This document shows, one piece after another, positions 52,487-62,036 of a stretch of DNA of 64,000 nt. Position 1 is the first letter of the stretch, and every line of letters starts with the position of its first letter. A program made the translations under genes and the position numbers. This DNA is from Halarchaeum nitratireducens (GTDB lineage: Archaea > Halobacteriota > Halobacteria > Halobacteriales > Halobacteriaceae): positions 62,001 to 126,000 of the forward strand of contig NZ_BMOQ01000003.1 of the NCBI RefSeq assembly GCF_014647155.1, read 5' to 3'. The notes beneath the pieces are model-generated. The model was not told the origin of the DNA, searched no databases, and saw only the letters and a program-made list of their open reading frames with translations.

Positions 52487-53305
52487 TCAGTCGTCGCCGA
52501 TCGCGCTCTCCCCGTCGTCGACCAGTCGCCCCCCGGACACGGCGTTCACGACCGCGCCGACGAGCACCACGAGCGCGGCGACGTAGAGCCACGTGAGCAG
52601 TAGCATGACGCCGCCGAGGACGCCGTAGGCCTGACTGTCGCCGGCGTAGGCCACGTACGCACGGAAGAGCGCACCGAACGCGAGCCATCCGGTCGCGGCG
52701 ACGAACGCCCCGGGGAGGGCCTCGCGGGGCGTCACCGTCGCGCCGGGCAGCACGTAGTAGAGCGGCAGGAACGCCACCGTCAGTCCGACGAGCAAGAGGA
52801 GCGGCCCGAGCAGGTCGAGTACGACCTGCTCGACGACGAGCGCGAGCGCCGCACCGACGCCGACGAGGCCGACCGCGGCGACGGCGAGACAGCCGAGCGC
52901 GACGAGGCCGTCCCAAACCGCGCCGACGAGCCCGGCGTCGTCCTCGCCGTAGACGACCGCGAACGCCGTGTTCAGCCCGCGGAAGACCTTCAGCGCGCTC
53001 CACGCGAGCAGGACGACGCCGAGCACCGACGTGCCGAACGCGCCGGTGCGGTTCGTCAGCGCGCCGCGGAGGAGGTCGGCGGCGTTCGGTGAGAGGAACC
53101 CCTGCAGGGCGGCGACGACGGCGTCCGCGGTCGCCGGACCGCGGAGCGCCGCTGCGAGCGCGAAGACGAGCACGAGCAGCGGCACGAGCGAGACGAACGC
53201 CGCGTACGCGATCGCGCCCGCGACGAACGTGAGGTTCCGATCCCGGACGACCGCGACCGTCTCCAGCGCCGTCCGACGGGCGGCGTCGAGCGTCGAGTCG
53301 GGCAT
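52487..53305 (-). CDS. YihY/BrkB-type membrane protein
   Basis: 272 residues, six to seven helices. The YihY signature is FVAGAIAYAAFVSLVPLLVL near the N-terminus, followed by VLGVVLLAWSALKVFRGLNT and later LLVGLTVAFLPLYYVLPGAT and VTPREALPGAFVAATGWLAF. The family was once thought to include RNase BN; the transport or structural function is unknown. The stop lies 3 bases after the convergent DUF5806-like gene. Confidence 0.9.
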   Translation of the reverse strand: MPDSTLDAARRTALETVAVVRDRNLTFVAGAIAYAAFVSLVPLLVLVFALAAALRGPATADAVVAALQGFLSPNAADLLRGALTNRTGAFGTSVLGVVLLAWSALKVFRGLNTAFAVVYGEDDAGLVGAVWDGLVALGCLAVAAVGLVGVGAALALVVEQVVLDLLGPLLLLVGLTVAFLPLYYVLPGATVTPREALPGAFVAATGWLAFGALFRAYVAYAGDSQAYGVLGGVMLLLTWLYVAALVVLVGAVVNAVSGGRLVDDGESAIGDD

Positions 53306-53413
53306 ACCGATCAGTCGGGCGGCCGTCGGTTGAACGTTCGGGCCTGCGTCGGTTCCGTCGGCCCCGCCCGCGCCGCTCGACTCCGCGCGTCCCCCGACGC
53401 GCCCCGTCGCGCG

Positions 53414-54748
53414 CTACGGCGACCGACGGCGAACGTTCGTCCCGCCCGGCTCCCCGAACGCCTCCTCGGGCGCGTCCCACACGCGCTCGCCGCGCCGCAT
53501 CGTCCAGACGGGGAAGACGCCCTCGAAGCCCGCGAACGGCGTCCAGGTGCACTTCGAGTGGAGGGCGTCGGCGTCGATCTCGGTCACGTCGGTCGTATCG
53601 TAGAGCGCGAGGTCGGCGTCGTACCCCGGCGCGATCCGCCCCTTCCCGGCGACGCCGAACAGCTCCGCGGGGTTCCGCGCGGTGACGTCGCGCACGCGCT
53701 CGACCGTGAGGTCCGTGCGCCGCGTCGCGGCGAGGAGGAGCGGCACCATCGTCTCGACGCCCGGCACGCCCGACGGCGCGTTCCAGATGTCCGCGTCCTT
53801 CTCCGCGCGAGTGTGGGGCGCGTGGTCGGTCGCCACGATGTCGAGCGTCCCGTCGACGAGGCGCTCGAACAGCTCGCCGCGCCGGCTCTCGCTCCGCAGC
53901 GGCGGGTTCATCCGCCCGAACGTCCCGAGGTCGTCGTAGTCGTCGCGCGAGAGGAGGAGGTGGTGGGGCGTCGCCTCGCAGGTCAGGCCGCTGTCGGCGG
54001 CGATGTCGACGGCTTCCGGCGTCGAGGTGTGCGCGAGGTGGACCTGCGCGTCGGCGTCGGCGGCGACGTCGACGGTCCGTTCGGCGGCGACGATCTCGGC
54101 TTCCGCGCGCCGGTAGGCGCTCCACGCGTCCGGGTCGTCGCGCGCCGTCGCCTCCGCTCGCGGGTCGTCGTCCCCCCCGCTCGCGCTCTCCGTGCCGCGT
54201 GGCAGCACGCTCTCATCGAAGAGCGTCGCGTCCTCCGCGTGGACGGTGACGGGAACGCCCGCGCTCGCCGCGCGCTCGACGGCGTCCGCGAAGAGGTCGG
54301 CGTCGATCCCCATCTCGCCCGTCGAGTCGGCGAGGAAGACCTCGCCGAGCGCGAACAGCGGGCGCTCGAAGAGCGAGTCGGGATCCCACGACTCCGTGAC
54401 GCCGCCGTTGAGACCGTAGTCGACGAGCGAATCGTCGGCGAACGCCGCCTTCCCGTCGTAGGCCTCCCCCGTCGTCGTGGGCGGATCGGTGTTCGGTTGA
54501 TCGACGACGGTCGTGACGCCGCCCGCCGCGGCCGACCGGGAGCCGGTCGCCCACGTCTCCTTGTGGCTCGCGCCGGGCTGGCGGAAGTGGACGTGGGCGT
54601 CGATCGCGCCGGGGAGGAGGAGGCGCTCGTCGGCGTCGATGGGCACCGTCCCGTCGAGGTCTACGCCGACCGCGTCGATCGTCTCGCCGTCGAGGCGGAC
54701 GTCGCGGACCCGGCCGTCCGCGAGCGTCGCGTCGCGTATCACGCGCAT
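53414..54748 (-). CDS. pyrC: Dihydroorotase
   Basis: Pyrimidine biosynthesis: reversible cyclisation of carbamoyl-aspartate to dihydroorotate. The 444 residues are of the long class I type: metal motif LLLPGAIDAHVHFRQPGASH, GGVTTVVDQPNTDPPTT, VTVHAEDATLF, and VHLAHTSTPEAVD, then CEATPHHLLLSRDDY and VATDHAPHTRAEK, which complete the metal/active-site set. An Asp/Ser-rich loop near residue 180 is a halophilic insertion. Confidence 0.95.
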   Translation of the reverse strand: MRVIRDATLADGRVRDVRLDGETIDAVGVDLDGTVPIDADERLLLPGAIDAHVHFRQPGASHKETWATGSRSAAAGGVTTVVDQPNTDPPTTTGEAYDGKAAFADDSLVDYGLNGGVTESWDPDSLFERPLFALGEVFLADSTGEMGIDADLFADAVERAASAGVPVTVHAEDATLFDESVLPRGTESASGGDDDPRAEATARDDPDAWSAYRRAEAEIVAAERTVDVAADADAQVHLAHTSTPEAVDIAADSGLTCEATPHHLLLSRDDYDDLGTFGRMNPPLRSESRRGELFERLVDGTLDIVATDHAPHTRAEKDADIWNAPSGVPGVETMVPLLLAATRRTDLTVERVRDVTARNPAELFGVAGKGRIAPGYDADLALYDTTDVTEIDADALHSKCTWTPFAGFEGVFPVWTMRRGERVWDAPEEAFGEPGGTNVRRRSP

Positions 54749-54852
54749 ACCCGGGCGTCGGCGCTCTCGCGCCTAAAGCTGACGACACGCCACGCCGCGC
54801 GCGATCCGCGAGCCCGGGCGTGCCGATTTATGCGTCCGGCCCCACGACTCGG

Positions 54853-55320
54853 ATGATGAACACGCCGACCGTACCGGATGTGGATGGGTTCGTCGACGTC
54901 TCCGAGCGGCTGATGCGCTATCTCGAAGTCGTGGCCGCCTTCGTACTCGTCGGTCTCTTCGGCATCGGCGTCTTCGATTTCCTCCTCCAGATCGTCACGC
55001 TCGTCCGCACGGGCGCGATCACGGACACCGCGGCGATCATCGGGCTCATCGACGAGATCCTCCTCCTGTTCATCATCGTCGAGATCTTCCAGACGGTCGT
55101 CGCGTACGCCCAAGAGCAGAGCGTCATCCGCATCGTCATCGCGGCGGGACTCATCGCCGTCGCGCGGAAGGTCATCAGCTTCCACTCCGGTGACTACGGC
55201 ACGCCGACCGAGTCGACGATCGCCGCCGCGGGGTACGCCCTGCTCTTGCTCGCGCTCGTCGCCGCCCTCTACGTCGTCGGGCGCGCGAACGTGACGACGC
55301 CGCCCGACCAGGACGTCTAA
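54853..55320 (+). CDS. PsiE-family membrane protein
   Basis: 155 residues with four helices: YLEVVAAFVLVGLFGIGVFD, IIGLIDEILLLFIIVEIFQT, VIRIVIAAGLIAVARKVISF and AAAGYALLLLALVAALYVVG. The EILLLFIIVEIF core is typical of the phosphate-starvation-inducible PsiE family. The function is unknown; a phosphate transporter gene is 4.6 kb away but not adjacent. The start is one of two adjacent ATG codons. The stop overlaps the convergent nicotinamidase stop by 4 bases. Confidence 0.82.
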   Translation: MMNTPTVPDVDGFVDVSERLMRYLEVVAAFVLVGLFGIGVFDFLLQIVTLVRTGAITDTAAIIGLIDEILLLFIIVEIFQTVVAYAQEQSVIRIVIAAGLIAVARKVISFHSGDYGTPTESTIAAAGYALLLLALVAALYVVGRANVTTPPDQDV

Positions 55321-55889
55321 GCGTCGAAGCCCACGGCGTCGCGCGTCGTCGTCTCGCCGAACAGCCACGCGGCGTGCTCCGTCGCGTACTCCCGGTGGTC
55401 CGCTTCGATGTAGCCGAGCGCGTCCTCGACGACGACGGTGCGATAGTCGCGGAGGCCGGCGCTCGCGGCCGTGTGGAGGACGCAGACGTTGGCGAGCGTC
55501 CCGCAGAAGACGAGGTCTTCGACCCCGTGCGCGTCCAGATACCCCGCCAGTTCCGTCTCGTGGAAGGCGTCGTACGTGTGCTTCTCCACGACGTGATCGG
55601 GGTCGGGGAGGTCGTCGACGAGCTCGGCGTCCCACGTCCCCTCGACGACGTGCTCGCCCCAGCGCGCGAACTCGTCGTACGCGTGGTTCCCCTCGAACTG
55701 CCCCTCGGGGTGGACGTCGCGGGTGTAGACGACGCGCGCGCCGGCCTCGCGGGCGCGCGTCGCGAGCGAGACGCAGGGATCGACGGCGTCGCCGCTCGGG
55801 GGCGCGTAGAGGCTCCCGTCCGGGTCACAGAAGCCGTTCTGCATGTCGACGACGATCAGCGCGGTCTCCGCGGGATCGAACTCGGGCAT
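55317..55889 (-). CDS. Nicotinamidase/isochorismatase-family hydrolase
   Basis: 190 residues. Catalytic triad Asp in ALIVVDMQNGFCDPDGSL, Lys in DHVVEKHTYDAFHET, and Cys in VFCGTLANVCVLHTAASAG (nucleophile in NVCV). The metal-site residues (DVHPEGQFEGNH) point to nicotinamidase/pyrazinamidase PncA rather than isochorismatase. It would feed nicotinate to NAD salvage. Confidence 0.9.
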   Translation of the reverse strand: MPEFDPAETALIVVDMQNGFCDPDGSLYAPPSGDAVDPCVSLATRAREAGARVVYTRDVHPEGQFEGNHAYDEFARWGEHVVEGTWDAELVDDLPDPDHVVEKHTYDAFHETELAGYLDAHGVEDLVFCGTLANVCVLHTAASAGLRDYRTVVVEDALGYIEADHREYATEHAAWLFGETTTRDAVGFDA

Positions 55890-55914
55890 ACCGATGAGGG
55901 CGTCTGCGAGGCGC

Positions 55915-56940
55915 TTAGTCCTTCACCCGGACGGTGATCTTGCCGACGTGCTCGCCGGCTTCGAGGCGGCGGTGGGCGTCGCCGATCTCGTCGAGGGTGT
56001 AGTCGGTGTCGTCGAGGTGGGGGACGATATCGCCCTCGTCGACGAGCGTGGCGACGCGATCGAGGATCTCGCCGTGGCGGAGGCGGCCGGCGTGGTCGTC
56101 GTGAATGAGCGGGAGGAGCATGAACACCGTATCGACGCTGAGCCCCTTCGAGTGGACGGGGTCGAGGTCGGCCTCGCCGCGCGAGACGGTGGTGACGACG
56201 CGCCCTTTCACGCCCGCGGCGGCGAAGTCGTTCCCGAGGTTGTCCGCGCCCGCGCCGACCGTGTCGAAGACGACGTCGAACCCCTCGCCGTCGGTGTACT
56301 CGTCGGTGTAGTCCGCGACGTCGCGCCGATAGTCGAAGGCGTGGTCCGCGCCGAGCTCCTCCGCGAGCGCGCGCTTCTCGTCGGTCGAGGCCGTCGCGTG
56401 GACGACGCCGCCCTCCAGGCTCGCTATCTGGACGCCGACGTGTCCCACGCCACCCGTCCCGCCGTGGACGAGGACGGACTCGCCGGGCGAGACGTCTGCG
56501 CGCGTCACGAGGCCGTCCCACGCGGTGATCGTCACGAGCGGGAGCGCGGCGGCTTCGCGCATCGAGAGCGAGTCGGGCTTGTGCGCGAGCGTCGCGGCGT
56601 CCGCGGCCGCGTACTCGGCGAGCGCACCCGTCGTGCCCGCGAGGCCGCCCGGACAGCCGTACACCTCGTCTCCGACGGCGAACTCGTCGACGCCCTCGCC
56701 GACCGCCACGATCTCGCCGGCGACGTCACCGTGCAGGACGGCGGGGAAGTCCGGACAGAGGCCGCTCGCGAACCCGCTGCGGATCTTCGTGTCCACGGGG
56801 TTGACGCTCGTCGCCGCCACCTCGACTAGCACCTCGTTCGCGTCGACCTCGGGGACGTCGAGCGTGGCCGACTCGAAGACCTCCGGGTCGCCGTGCTCGC
56901 GGATCACCTGTGCGTCCATCGTCTCGGGGATGTCGGACAT
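55915..56940 (-). CDS. Zinc-independent medium-chain quinone oxidoreductase (MDR family)
   Basis: 341 residues. GroES-like N-domain (VLVEVAATSVNPVDTKIRSG, FPAVLHGDVAGEIVAVGEGV) and a Rossmann domain with VLVHGGTGGVGHVGVQIASL. The Cys/His zinc ligands of alcohol dehydrogenases are absent, which fits NADPH:quinone reductase/zeta-crystallin-like enzymes. Substrate not determined. The ATG at MSDIPETMDAQ is chosen over longer frames. Confidence 0.92.
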   Translation of the reverse strand: MSDIPETMDAQVIREHGDPEVFESATLDVPEVDANEVLVEVAATSVNPVDTKIRSGFASGLCPDFPAVLHGDVAGEIVAVGEGVDEFAVGDEVYGCPGGLAGTTGALAEYAAADAATLAHKPDSLSMREAAALPLVTITAWDGLVTRADVSPGESVLVHGGTGGVGHVGVQIASLEGGVVHATASTDEKRALAEELGADHAFDYRRDVADYTDEYTDGEGFDVVFDTVGAGADNLGNDFAAAGVKGRVVTTVSRGEADLDPVHSKGLSVDTVFMLLPLIHDDHAGRLRHGEILDRVATLVDEGDIVPHLDDTDYTLDEIGDAHRRLEAGEHVGKITVRVKD

Positions 56941-57045
56941 ACGCGCTCCTCGGAGCGCCGCGCGCAAAAACGTCAGCGTGCCGGCCGCGTTCGCGGCTAT
57001 CCGCGGCACGCACCACCTAAGTCCCTCGCACCCGACGCGTCGCGT

Positions 57046-57681
57046 ATGCGCGAACTCGACCGCTGTGACTTCTGCGAGGAACCCGCCGACGGCGTCTACG
57101 AGGTCGTCCCCGATACCGTTCCAAGCGGTGCGCGCCGCCTCGTCCTCTGTACGGCCTGCCGGGACACCCTCGCGGGCGTCGTCGACCCGCTGCTCGACGC
57201 CCTCGACGGCCACGACCACGCCGAGCACGACCACTCTCCGGCCGTCACCGTCGAACCCGCGGTCCCCGACGTCGAACTCGACGCGGACGAGACGGCCGAC
57301 GACGCGGCCGACGGCGACGCCGACGCGGCCGACGGCAATCCCGGCCGCGACGTCACGACCGACGGCACCGTCGCTGCGACCGACAGTAATCCCGACGCGA
57401 CCGACGGTGACGCTGACGCGGCAAACAGCGACGCTGACGCGGCCGACGGAGACGAAACCGAGGTAGACGGCGAAACGGATACCGGCCCGGATCGCCCGGA
57501 GGGGTACGCCCAACTCGTCCGTCTCCTGCGCAATCGCCCGGGCGCGATGACGCGCGCGGCCCTCGCGGACCTCGCCGACGGCGCCTACGACCTCTCGCGC
57601 GCCGAGGTGGACGCGGCCGTGGACGCCGCCGTCGAGAACGGGCATCTCGAGGAGACGCCCGAGGGCGTGCGGACGCCCTGA
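57046..57681 (+). CDS. Protein with N-terminal zinc finger, acidic repeat linker and C-terminal winged-helix-like region
   Basis: 211 residues. The N-terminus has two Cys pairs, DRCDFCEEPADGVYEV and RLVLCTACRDTLAGV, a likely single zinc site. Residues about 70-145 are a degenerate repeat of Ala-Asp-Gly-Asp units with almost no hydrophobic residues. The C-terminal 60 residues (YAQLVRLLRNRPGAMTRAAL, then AEVDAAVDAAVENGHLEE) look like a winged helix. A regulatory or nucleic-acid-binding role is plausible. It is convergent with hisB, 1 base between stops. Confidence 0.7.
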   Translation: MRELDRCDFCEEPADGVYEVVPDTVPSGARRLVLCTACRDTLAGVVDPLLDALDGHDHAEHDHSPAVTVEPAVPDVELDADETADDAADGDADAADGNPGRDVTTDGTVAATDSNPDATDGDADAANSDADAADGDETEVDGETDTGPDRPEGYAQLVRLLRNRPGAMTRAALADLADGAYDLSRAEVDAAVDAAVENGHLEETPEGVRTP

Positions 57682-57682
57682 C

Positions 57683-58270
57683 TCAGAGCTCGCCCTTCGT
57701 GCTCGGCGTGTCGCTGCGGCGCTCGTCGAGTCGCGTCGCGTCGTCGAGCGCGCGGGCGTTCGCCTTGAAGAGCGCCTCGACCTCGTGGTGGGCGTTCTCC
57801 CCGTCGATCGCGCAGTGGAGCGTGAGGCCGGCGTGCTCGGCGAAGGAGTGGAAGAAGTGGGCGGCCATCACGCTGGAGAAGTCGCCGATGCGCTCCTGGC
57901 TGAACTCCCCCTCGAACTCGTAGTAGGGGCGCCCGGAGACGTCGAGGACGACGCTTCCGACCGCCTCGTCGAGGGGGACCCTTCGGTCGGCGTAGCGGAC
58001 GATGCCGCGCTTCTCCCCGAGCGCCTCGTTCACCGCCTCCCCGAGGACGATGGCGACGTCCTCGACCGTGTGGTGGTCGTCGATGTGGAGGTCGCCGTCA
58101 CAGCGCACCGTGAGGTCGAAGAGGCCGTGCTTGGCGAACGATTCGAGCATGTGATCGAAGAAGCCGATACCGGTCTCCGCCGTGCTCTCGCCGTCGCCGT
58201 CGAGGTCGACGGTGACGTCGATGTCGGTCTCGGCGGTCGAGCGGGACGCCGCGCCCGTACGCGTGCTCAT
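57683..58270 (-). CDS. hisB: Imidazoleglycerol-phosphate dehydratase HisB
   Basis: Sixth step of histidine biosynthesis. The 195 residues have the two metal-binding His-rich motifs of [23 protein letters not shown] with [18 protein letters not shown], and [15 protein letters not shown] with [18 protein letters not shown]. The enzyme stands alone, without the fused phosphatase of enterobacterial HisB. Three further his genes lie within the next 5 kb but on the other strand. Confidence 0.97.
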   Translation of the reverse strand: MSTRTGAASRSTAETDIDVTVDLDGDGESTAETGIGFFDHMLESFAKHGLFDLTVRCDGDLHIDDHHTVEDVAIVLGEAVNEALGEKRGIVRYADRRVPLDEAVGSVVLDVSGRPYYEFEGEFSQERIGDFSSVMAAHFFHSFAEHAGLTLHCAIDGENAHHEVEALFKANARALDDATRLDERRSDTPSTKGEL

Positions 58271-58312
58271 ACGCCGTCCTTCTCGCGCGTCGCTCAAGGC
58301 CGTTGCGTTCGC

Positions 58313-59320
58313 CTACACCAACCCGAGCGCGCCGAGGGCGGCGAAGAGGAGATCGCCGTAGGTGAACGCGACGATCAGGCCGAGACAGAGCGTGACGAAG
58401 AAGGGCGTCCCGGGGGTGATCCAGACGGCCTCGCGCTCGGTGACGACGTCGAGGCCCTCGCGGAGCGAGGCGGGCGACGTCCCGTACGCGGAGCCCTCGA
58501 TGTCGTCGAGGAACGCCGCCGCGCCCCACGGGTCGCCGTCGCCCGCGACGACGTCACCCGCTCCGCGTCCGTCGCGCTCGCCGCCGTCGGTGCGCGCGCG
58601 CCCGTCGCTCGCCGTCACCACCCCGTCGGTCGGGTCGTTCGGCTCCGCGGGGAGCGTCCCGGGATCGCGCAGGCCGGGATCGTCGCGGAGGTCGGCGAGC
58701 GTGACGCCGCGCCACCGACAGTACATCCGCAGGGCGTCGAGATCGAGGCCGCCGGTGAGGCGCGTGCCCTCGCGGTCCTCAAGGAGGCTGCCGTGCTCGA
58801 CGGGCAGGCGCTCGACGGGGACGCGCTTGCCGACGGCCATCACGGGCGCGATGTCGCCGCGCGCCGCGTTCGAGACGAGCAGGTAGAGCGGGTACGCCAT
58901 CCCGAGGACGAGGGCGTTCATGAGGACGGTGAGGGCGAAGACGCGGACCGTCGTCGGGACGTGCGGGAGGACGAACCCGTCGAAGTAGTACGTCGGGTAG
59001 GTCGGGAGGAGGACGCTGATGGCGACGAGCGCCTTCGCGTCCGCGCCGCCGAAGCCGACGGGGACGACGTAGAAGAACGCGCCGAGGCCGCCGACGAGCA
59101 GGACGCTGACGGCCGTCCGGAGCGCGAACGCCCGGAAGGTGAACGCGTCGGGCGCGTGGACGGCGTTCCACCCCTCGACCGCGAGGCAGAGCACGCCGAG
59201 GACGAGCAGCGGCGGCCAGAGCAGGTCGGGGACGCGACGCGTCTCGATGTCCCGGTACGCACCGTAGGCGAACGCGGGGACGGCGAGCAAGCGGAGCAGG
59301 TCGGGAACGGACGCGTACAC
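58313..59320 (-). CDS. Archaeal prepilin/preflagellin peptidase (PibD/FlaK-type, A24 family)
   Basis: 335 residues, about six helices. The aspartate protease pair is in RDIETRRVPDLLWPPLLVLG (first Asp) and VGFGGADAKALVAISVLLP (GxGxD). A cytosolic insertion of about 130 residues (charged and Gly/Asp-rich) precedes two final helices. The enzyme removes class III signal peptides from pilins and archaellins. The GTG start at ASVPDLLRLLAVPAFAYGAY is chosen from membrane topology; the frame upstream is poor protein. Confidence 0.88.
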   Translation of the reverse strand: MYASVPDLLRLLAVPAFAYGAYRDIETRRVPDLLWPPLLVLGVLCLAVEGWNAVHAPDAFTFRAFALRTAVSVLLVGGLGAFFYVVPVGFGGADAKALVAISVLLPTYPTYYFDGFVLPHVPTTVRVFALTVLMNALVLGMAYPLYLLVSNAARGDIAPVMAVGKRVPVERLPVEHGSLLEDREGTRLTGGLDLDALRMYCRWRGVTLADLRDDPGLRDPGTLPAEPNDPTDGVVTASDGRARTDGGERDGRGAGDVVAGDGDPWGAAAFLDDIEGSAYGTSPASLREGLDVVTEREAVWITPGTPFFVTLCLGLIVAFTYGDLLFAALGALGLV

Positions 59321-59451
59321 GAACGAATCGGCGCGCGAGAGGGGCAAAGGAGTTTCGGCGACGGGCGATCGATCGCCGACCGTCGATGCCGACGCACGGC
59401 TACGTGGCGGTGCGTCCCGAAAGAAAAACGTCGTCGTTCGAGCTGGCCGCG

Positions 59452-59841
59452 TTAGATGACGCGGTTCTGGAGGTAGTCGAGGTGCTTCGCGTTGTAGACG
59501 ATCTTGACCTCGTCCGTGGCCGGCGACCCGATGCAGGTCAGGCGCACGTTCTTCTCCTCGACCTCCTCGTCGCTGAGGATCTGCTGCATGTCCATGTCGA
59601 TCTCGCCCTCCTTGACGATGGACGCGCAGTTCGCACACGCACCGGCGCGGCAGGAGAACGGCCAGTCGTAGCCCTGCGCCTCGGCGGATTCGAGGATGTA
59701 ACTGCCCTCCGGTACGTCAAGCTCACCGTAGTCCTCCTCGTCGAGACCGGCGTCCGCGGCCTTCTCGAAGAGGTCGTCGTCGTCCATGTCCCAGCCCTGG
59801 TCGCTGACGACTTCGTAGTTCAGGTATTCGACGGTTGGCAT
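59452..59841 (-). CDS. fdx: Plant-type 2Fe-2S ferredoxin of haloarchaea
   Basis: 129 residues. The cluster ligands are CRAGACANC and a fourth Cys in [13 protein letters not shown]. It has the haloarchaeal hyperacidic N-terminal insertion ([20 protein letters not shown]) with a hallmark end [11 protein letters not shown]. It is the electron partner of pyruvate and 2-oxoglutarate:ferredoxin oxidoreductases. The ATG at 59841 is chosen over the GTG one codon before. Confidence 0.97.
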   Translation of the reverse strand: MPTVEYLNYEVVSDQGWDMDDDDLFEKAADAGLDEEDYGELDVPEGSYILESAEAQGYDWPFSCRAGACANCASIVKEGEIDMDMQQILSDEEVEEKNVRLTCIGSPATDEVKIVYNAKHLDYLQNRVI

Positions 59842-59921
59842 CACGGTGAGATTTTTCGCCCGTAATGAAAGGCCTTGCTGTTTTCACGCAGTCGCCGCCG
59901 GTTTCGCGCACGGACGTTCGT

Positions 59922-61100
59922 TCATCCGACGACCCCCGCGACGCTGAACAGCGCGAACGAGGCCGTCGCGGCGATCGTCGGCGTGAGCACCCAGAGGATC
60001 ACGACCCGCCCGACGGCCGCGGGATCGAAGAGGTCCCCGGCGGCGAGCTCGTCGGGGTCCTCCTCGCCGATCCGGGGCACGTCGTGCGGGGCGTCCGCCC
60101 GCTCGGTGGTGAGCGACCCCACCGCGATCGGCGTGCGCCCCTCGCCGCTGAGCGCGTCGTTCGCACGGACGGTCCGCGTCGCTCGCCCCCACCCGAGCCC
60201 GACGATGCACATCGTCGCGGAGACGGCGAGGCTCGCCGGTATACCGAGCACCGACAGGGCGGTGATGAGCGACGCGGAGACGACCTCGACGATCAGCGCG
60301 GCGAGCAGCGGGAGGTCCGTGAGGTCGTTTCCGACGGTGTCGAGCGTCCGGCGGGCGATCGTGAACGCGCCGACGGCGATCGCCGCGCCGGCGAGGAGGA
60401 CGCCCGCGTTCGCGGAGAGGTAGCCGCCGCCGACGAGCGGCGCGACGGCGTTCGCGGCGTTCGACGCGCCCGCCGAGAACGCCATGTAACAGCCGATCGC
60501 GACGACGAGGAACGCCGCGAGGAACTGCCGCGGGGTCGCGCTCTCGTTCCTGCCGACCGGGTAGCCGACGGGGCCGAGCTCGCGCCAGACGAGCAGTCCG
60601 TCCTCGGGCGCATCGAGCCGGAAGAAGGCGTCCAGATAGGGGTACGCGTAGCGGCCGACGACCGCACAGAGCCAGAAGGCGAGGACGGGCGCGACGACCC
60701 ACGCGGAGACGATCCGTCCCATCGTCGCCATCTGGAGGGTGCCGGTCGCGGCGCCGAGGCCGGCGATCGAGCCGACCGCGGTCATCGACGTCGACGCCGG
60801 GACGCCGTAGCGATTCGAGACGAGGAGCGCGGCGCCGACGAAGAAGAGGACCGCGACCGACGCCGGGAGGGTGAACTCGGAACTCGGGACGATCTCGCCG
60901 CCCATCGTGTCGATGACGTTCCGGCCGACCGTCCAGCCGCCGAGGAGCGCGAAGACCGCCATCAGCGCGGCCGCGCCGAGTTTCGTCACGACCTTCGAGC
61001 CGACCGCCGGCCCGAAGGCGACGCCCGTCGAGGACCCGCCGATGTTGTAGCCGACGAACGCCGCGACGAGCACGCCGACGGCGAGGAGAGCCGAGACCAT
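59922..61100 (-). CDS. Inorganic phosphate transporter (PiT family)
   Basis: 392 residues, about ten helices in two repeats. The N-terminal repeat has the signature VGYNIGGSSTGVAFGPAVGS and the C-terminal repeat AFSAGASNAANAVAPLVGGG, the pair of GxNxxN-like motifs of PiT proteins. A cytosolic loop between repeats contains a phosphate- or regulation-related segment. It takes up phosphate with sodium or protons. Confidence 0.92.
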   Translation of the reverse strand: MVSALLAVGVLVAAFVGYNIGGSSTGVAFGPAVGSKVVTKLGAAALMAVFALLGGWTVGRNVIDTMGGEIVPSSEFTLPASVAVLFFVGAALLVSNRYGVPASTSMTAVGSIAGLGAATGTLQMATMGRIVSAWVVAPVLAFWLCAVVGRYAYPYLDAFFRLDAPEDGLLVWRELGPVGYPVGRNESATPRQFLAAFLVVAIGCYMAFSAGASNAANAVAPLVGGGYLSANAGVLLAGAAIAVGAFTIARRTLDTVGNDLTDLPLLAALIVEVVSASLITALSVLGIPASLAVSATMCIVGLGWGRATRTVRANDALSGEGRTPIAVGSLTTERADAPHDVPRIGEEDPDELAAGDLFDPAAVGRVVILWVLTPTIAATASFALFSVAGVVG

Positions 61101-61247
61101 CGCCTCGGGCTACGCCCGCACCCGGTTTGAACCCGGTGATCGCAGGCGGCGGGCGCCGACGAGTCGGCCGCCGGCACGGCCTCCGTCGGGCCCCGTCGCT
61201 CGCTCCCGAACGCGGACGCTTTTGCCCGTCGCCCTCGCACTCGGAGT

Positions 61248-61976
61248 ATGTTCGAGACGTTCGAGGTCGTCCCCGCGGTCGACGTACAGGACGGCGAAGT
61301 CGTCCAGTTGGTACAGGGCGAACGCGGAACGGGCAAGCGCTACGGCGACCCCGTCGCGGCCGCCGAGGACTGGCTTGCGGCCGGCGCGGAGACGATCCAC
61401 CTCGTCGACCTCGACGGCGCCTTCGAGGGCGCACGCGAGAACGAGGACGCGATCGGCGCCGTCGTCGAGGCCGTGGGCGACGACGCGGACGTCCAAGTCG
61501 GCGGCGGCATCCGGTCGTTCGCCGACGCGCGCGACCTCCTCGAAATCGGCGTCGATCGCGTCATCCTCGGGACGGCCGCCGTCGAGAACCCCGAGCTGGT
61601 CGGCGAGATCGCGGACGCCTACGACGACAGCACGCTCGTCAGCCTCGACGCCAAGGACGGCGAAGTCGTCGTCTCCGGCTGGACTGAGGGGACCGGCCTC
61701 GACCCCGCGGCGGCCGCCGCCGAGTTCGAAACCGTCGGCGCCTCGGGCGTCCTCTTCACGGACGTCGACGTCGAGGGCCAGCAGACCGGCGTCCGCACCG
61801 ACGTCGTCTCCCGCGTCGTCGACGCCGTCGACATCCCGGTCGTCGCCTCCGGCGGCGTCGCCGCCCTCGACGACATCACGGCGCTTCGAGAGGCGGGCGC
61901 GGCCGCCGTCGTCGTCGGCACCGCGCTCTACGAGGGGAACTTCACGCTCGCAGAGGCTCGCGAACGCGTCGCGTAG
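61248..61976 (+). CDS. hisA: Phosphoribosylformimino-5-aminoimidazole carboxamide ribotide isomerase HisA
   Basis: 242 residues, TIM barrel. Fourth step of histidine biosynthesis. Signatures are VVPAVDVQDGEVVQLVQGER, TIHLVDLDGAFEGA, VGGGIRSFADARDLLEIGVD and VVASGGVAALDDITALREAG with the two phosphate-binding glycine motifs. The catalytic Asp residues are in PAVDVQDG and SLDAKDGEV/FTDVDVEG. It is 60 bases upstream of hisI in the same direction. Confidence 0.97.
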   Translation: MFETFEVVPAVDVQDGEVVQLVQGERGTGKRYGDPVAAAEDWLAAGAETIHLVDLDGAFEGARENEDAIGAVVEAVGDDADVQVGGGIRSFADARDLLEIGVDRVILGTAAVENPELVGEIADAYDDSTLVSLDAKDGEVVVSGWTEGTGLDPAAAAAEFETVGASGVLFTDVDVEGQQTGVRTDVVSRVVDAVDIPVVASGGVAALDDITALREAGAAAVVVGTALYEGNFTLAEARERVA

Positions 61977-62036
61977 CCCCCGACTCCCCGACGGGCGCGA
62001 CAGAAGACCTATCCACGCCCGCCGGTATGCTCCGGT

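Noticed and set aside
57300-57460. CRISPR-like repeats
   Set aside because: The repeated units are degenerate, in frame, without spacers of constant length, and encode an acidic linker. No CRISPR array or cas gene was seen in the window.
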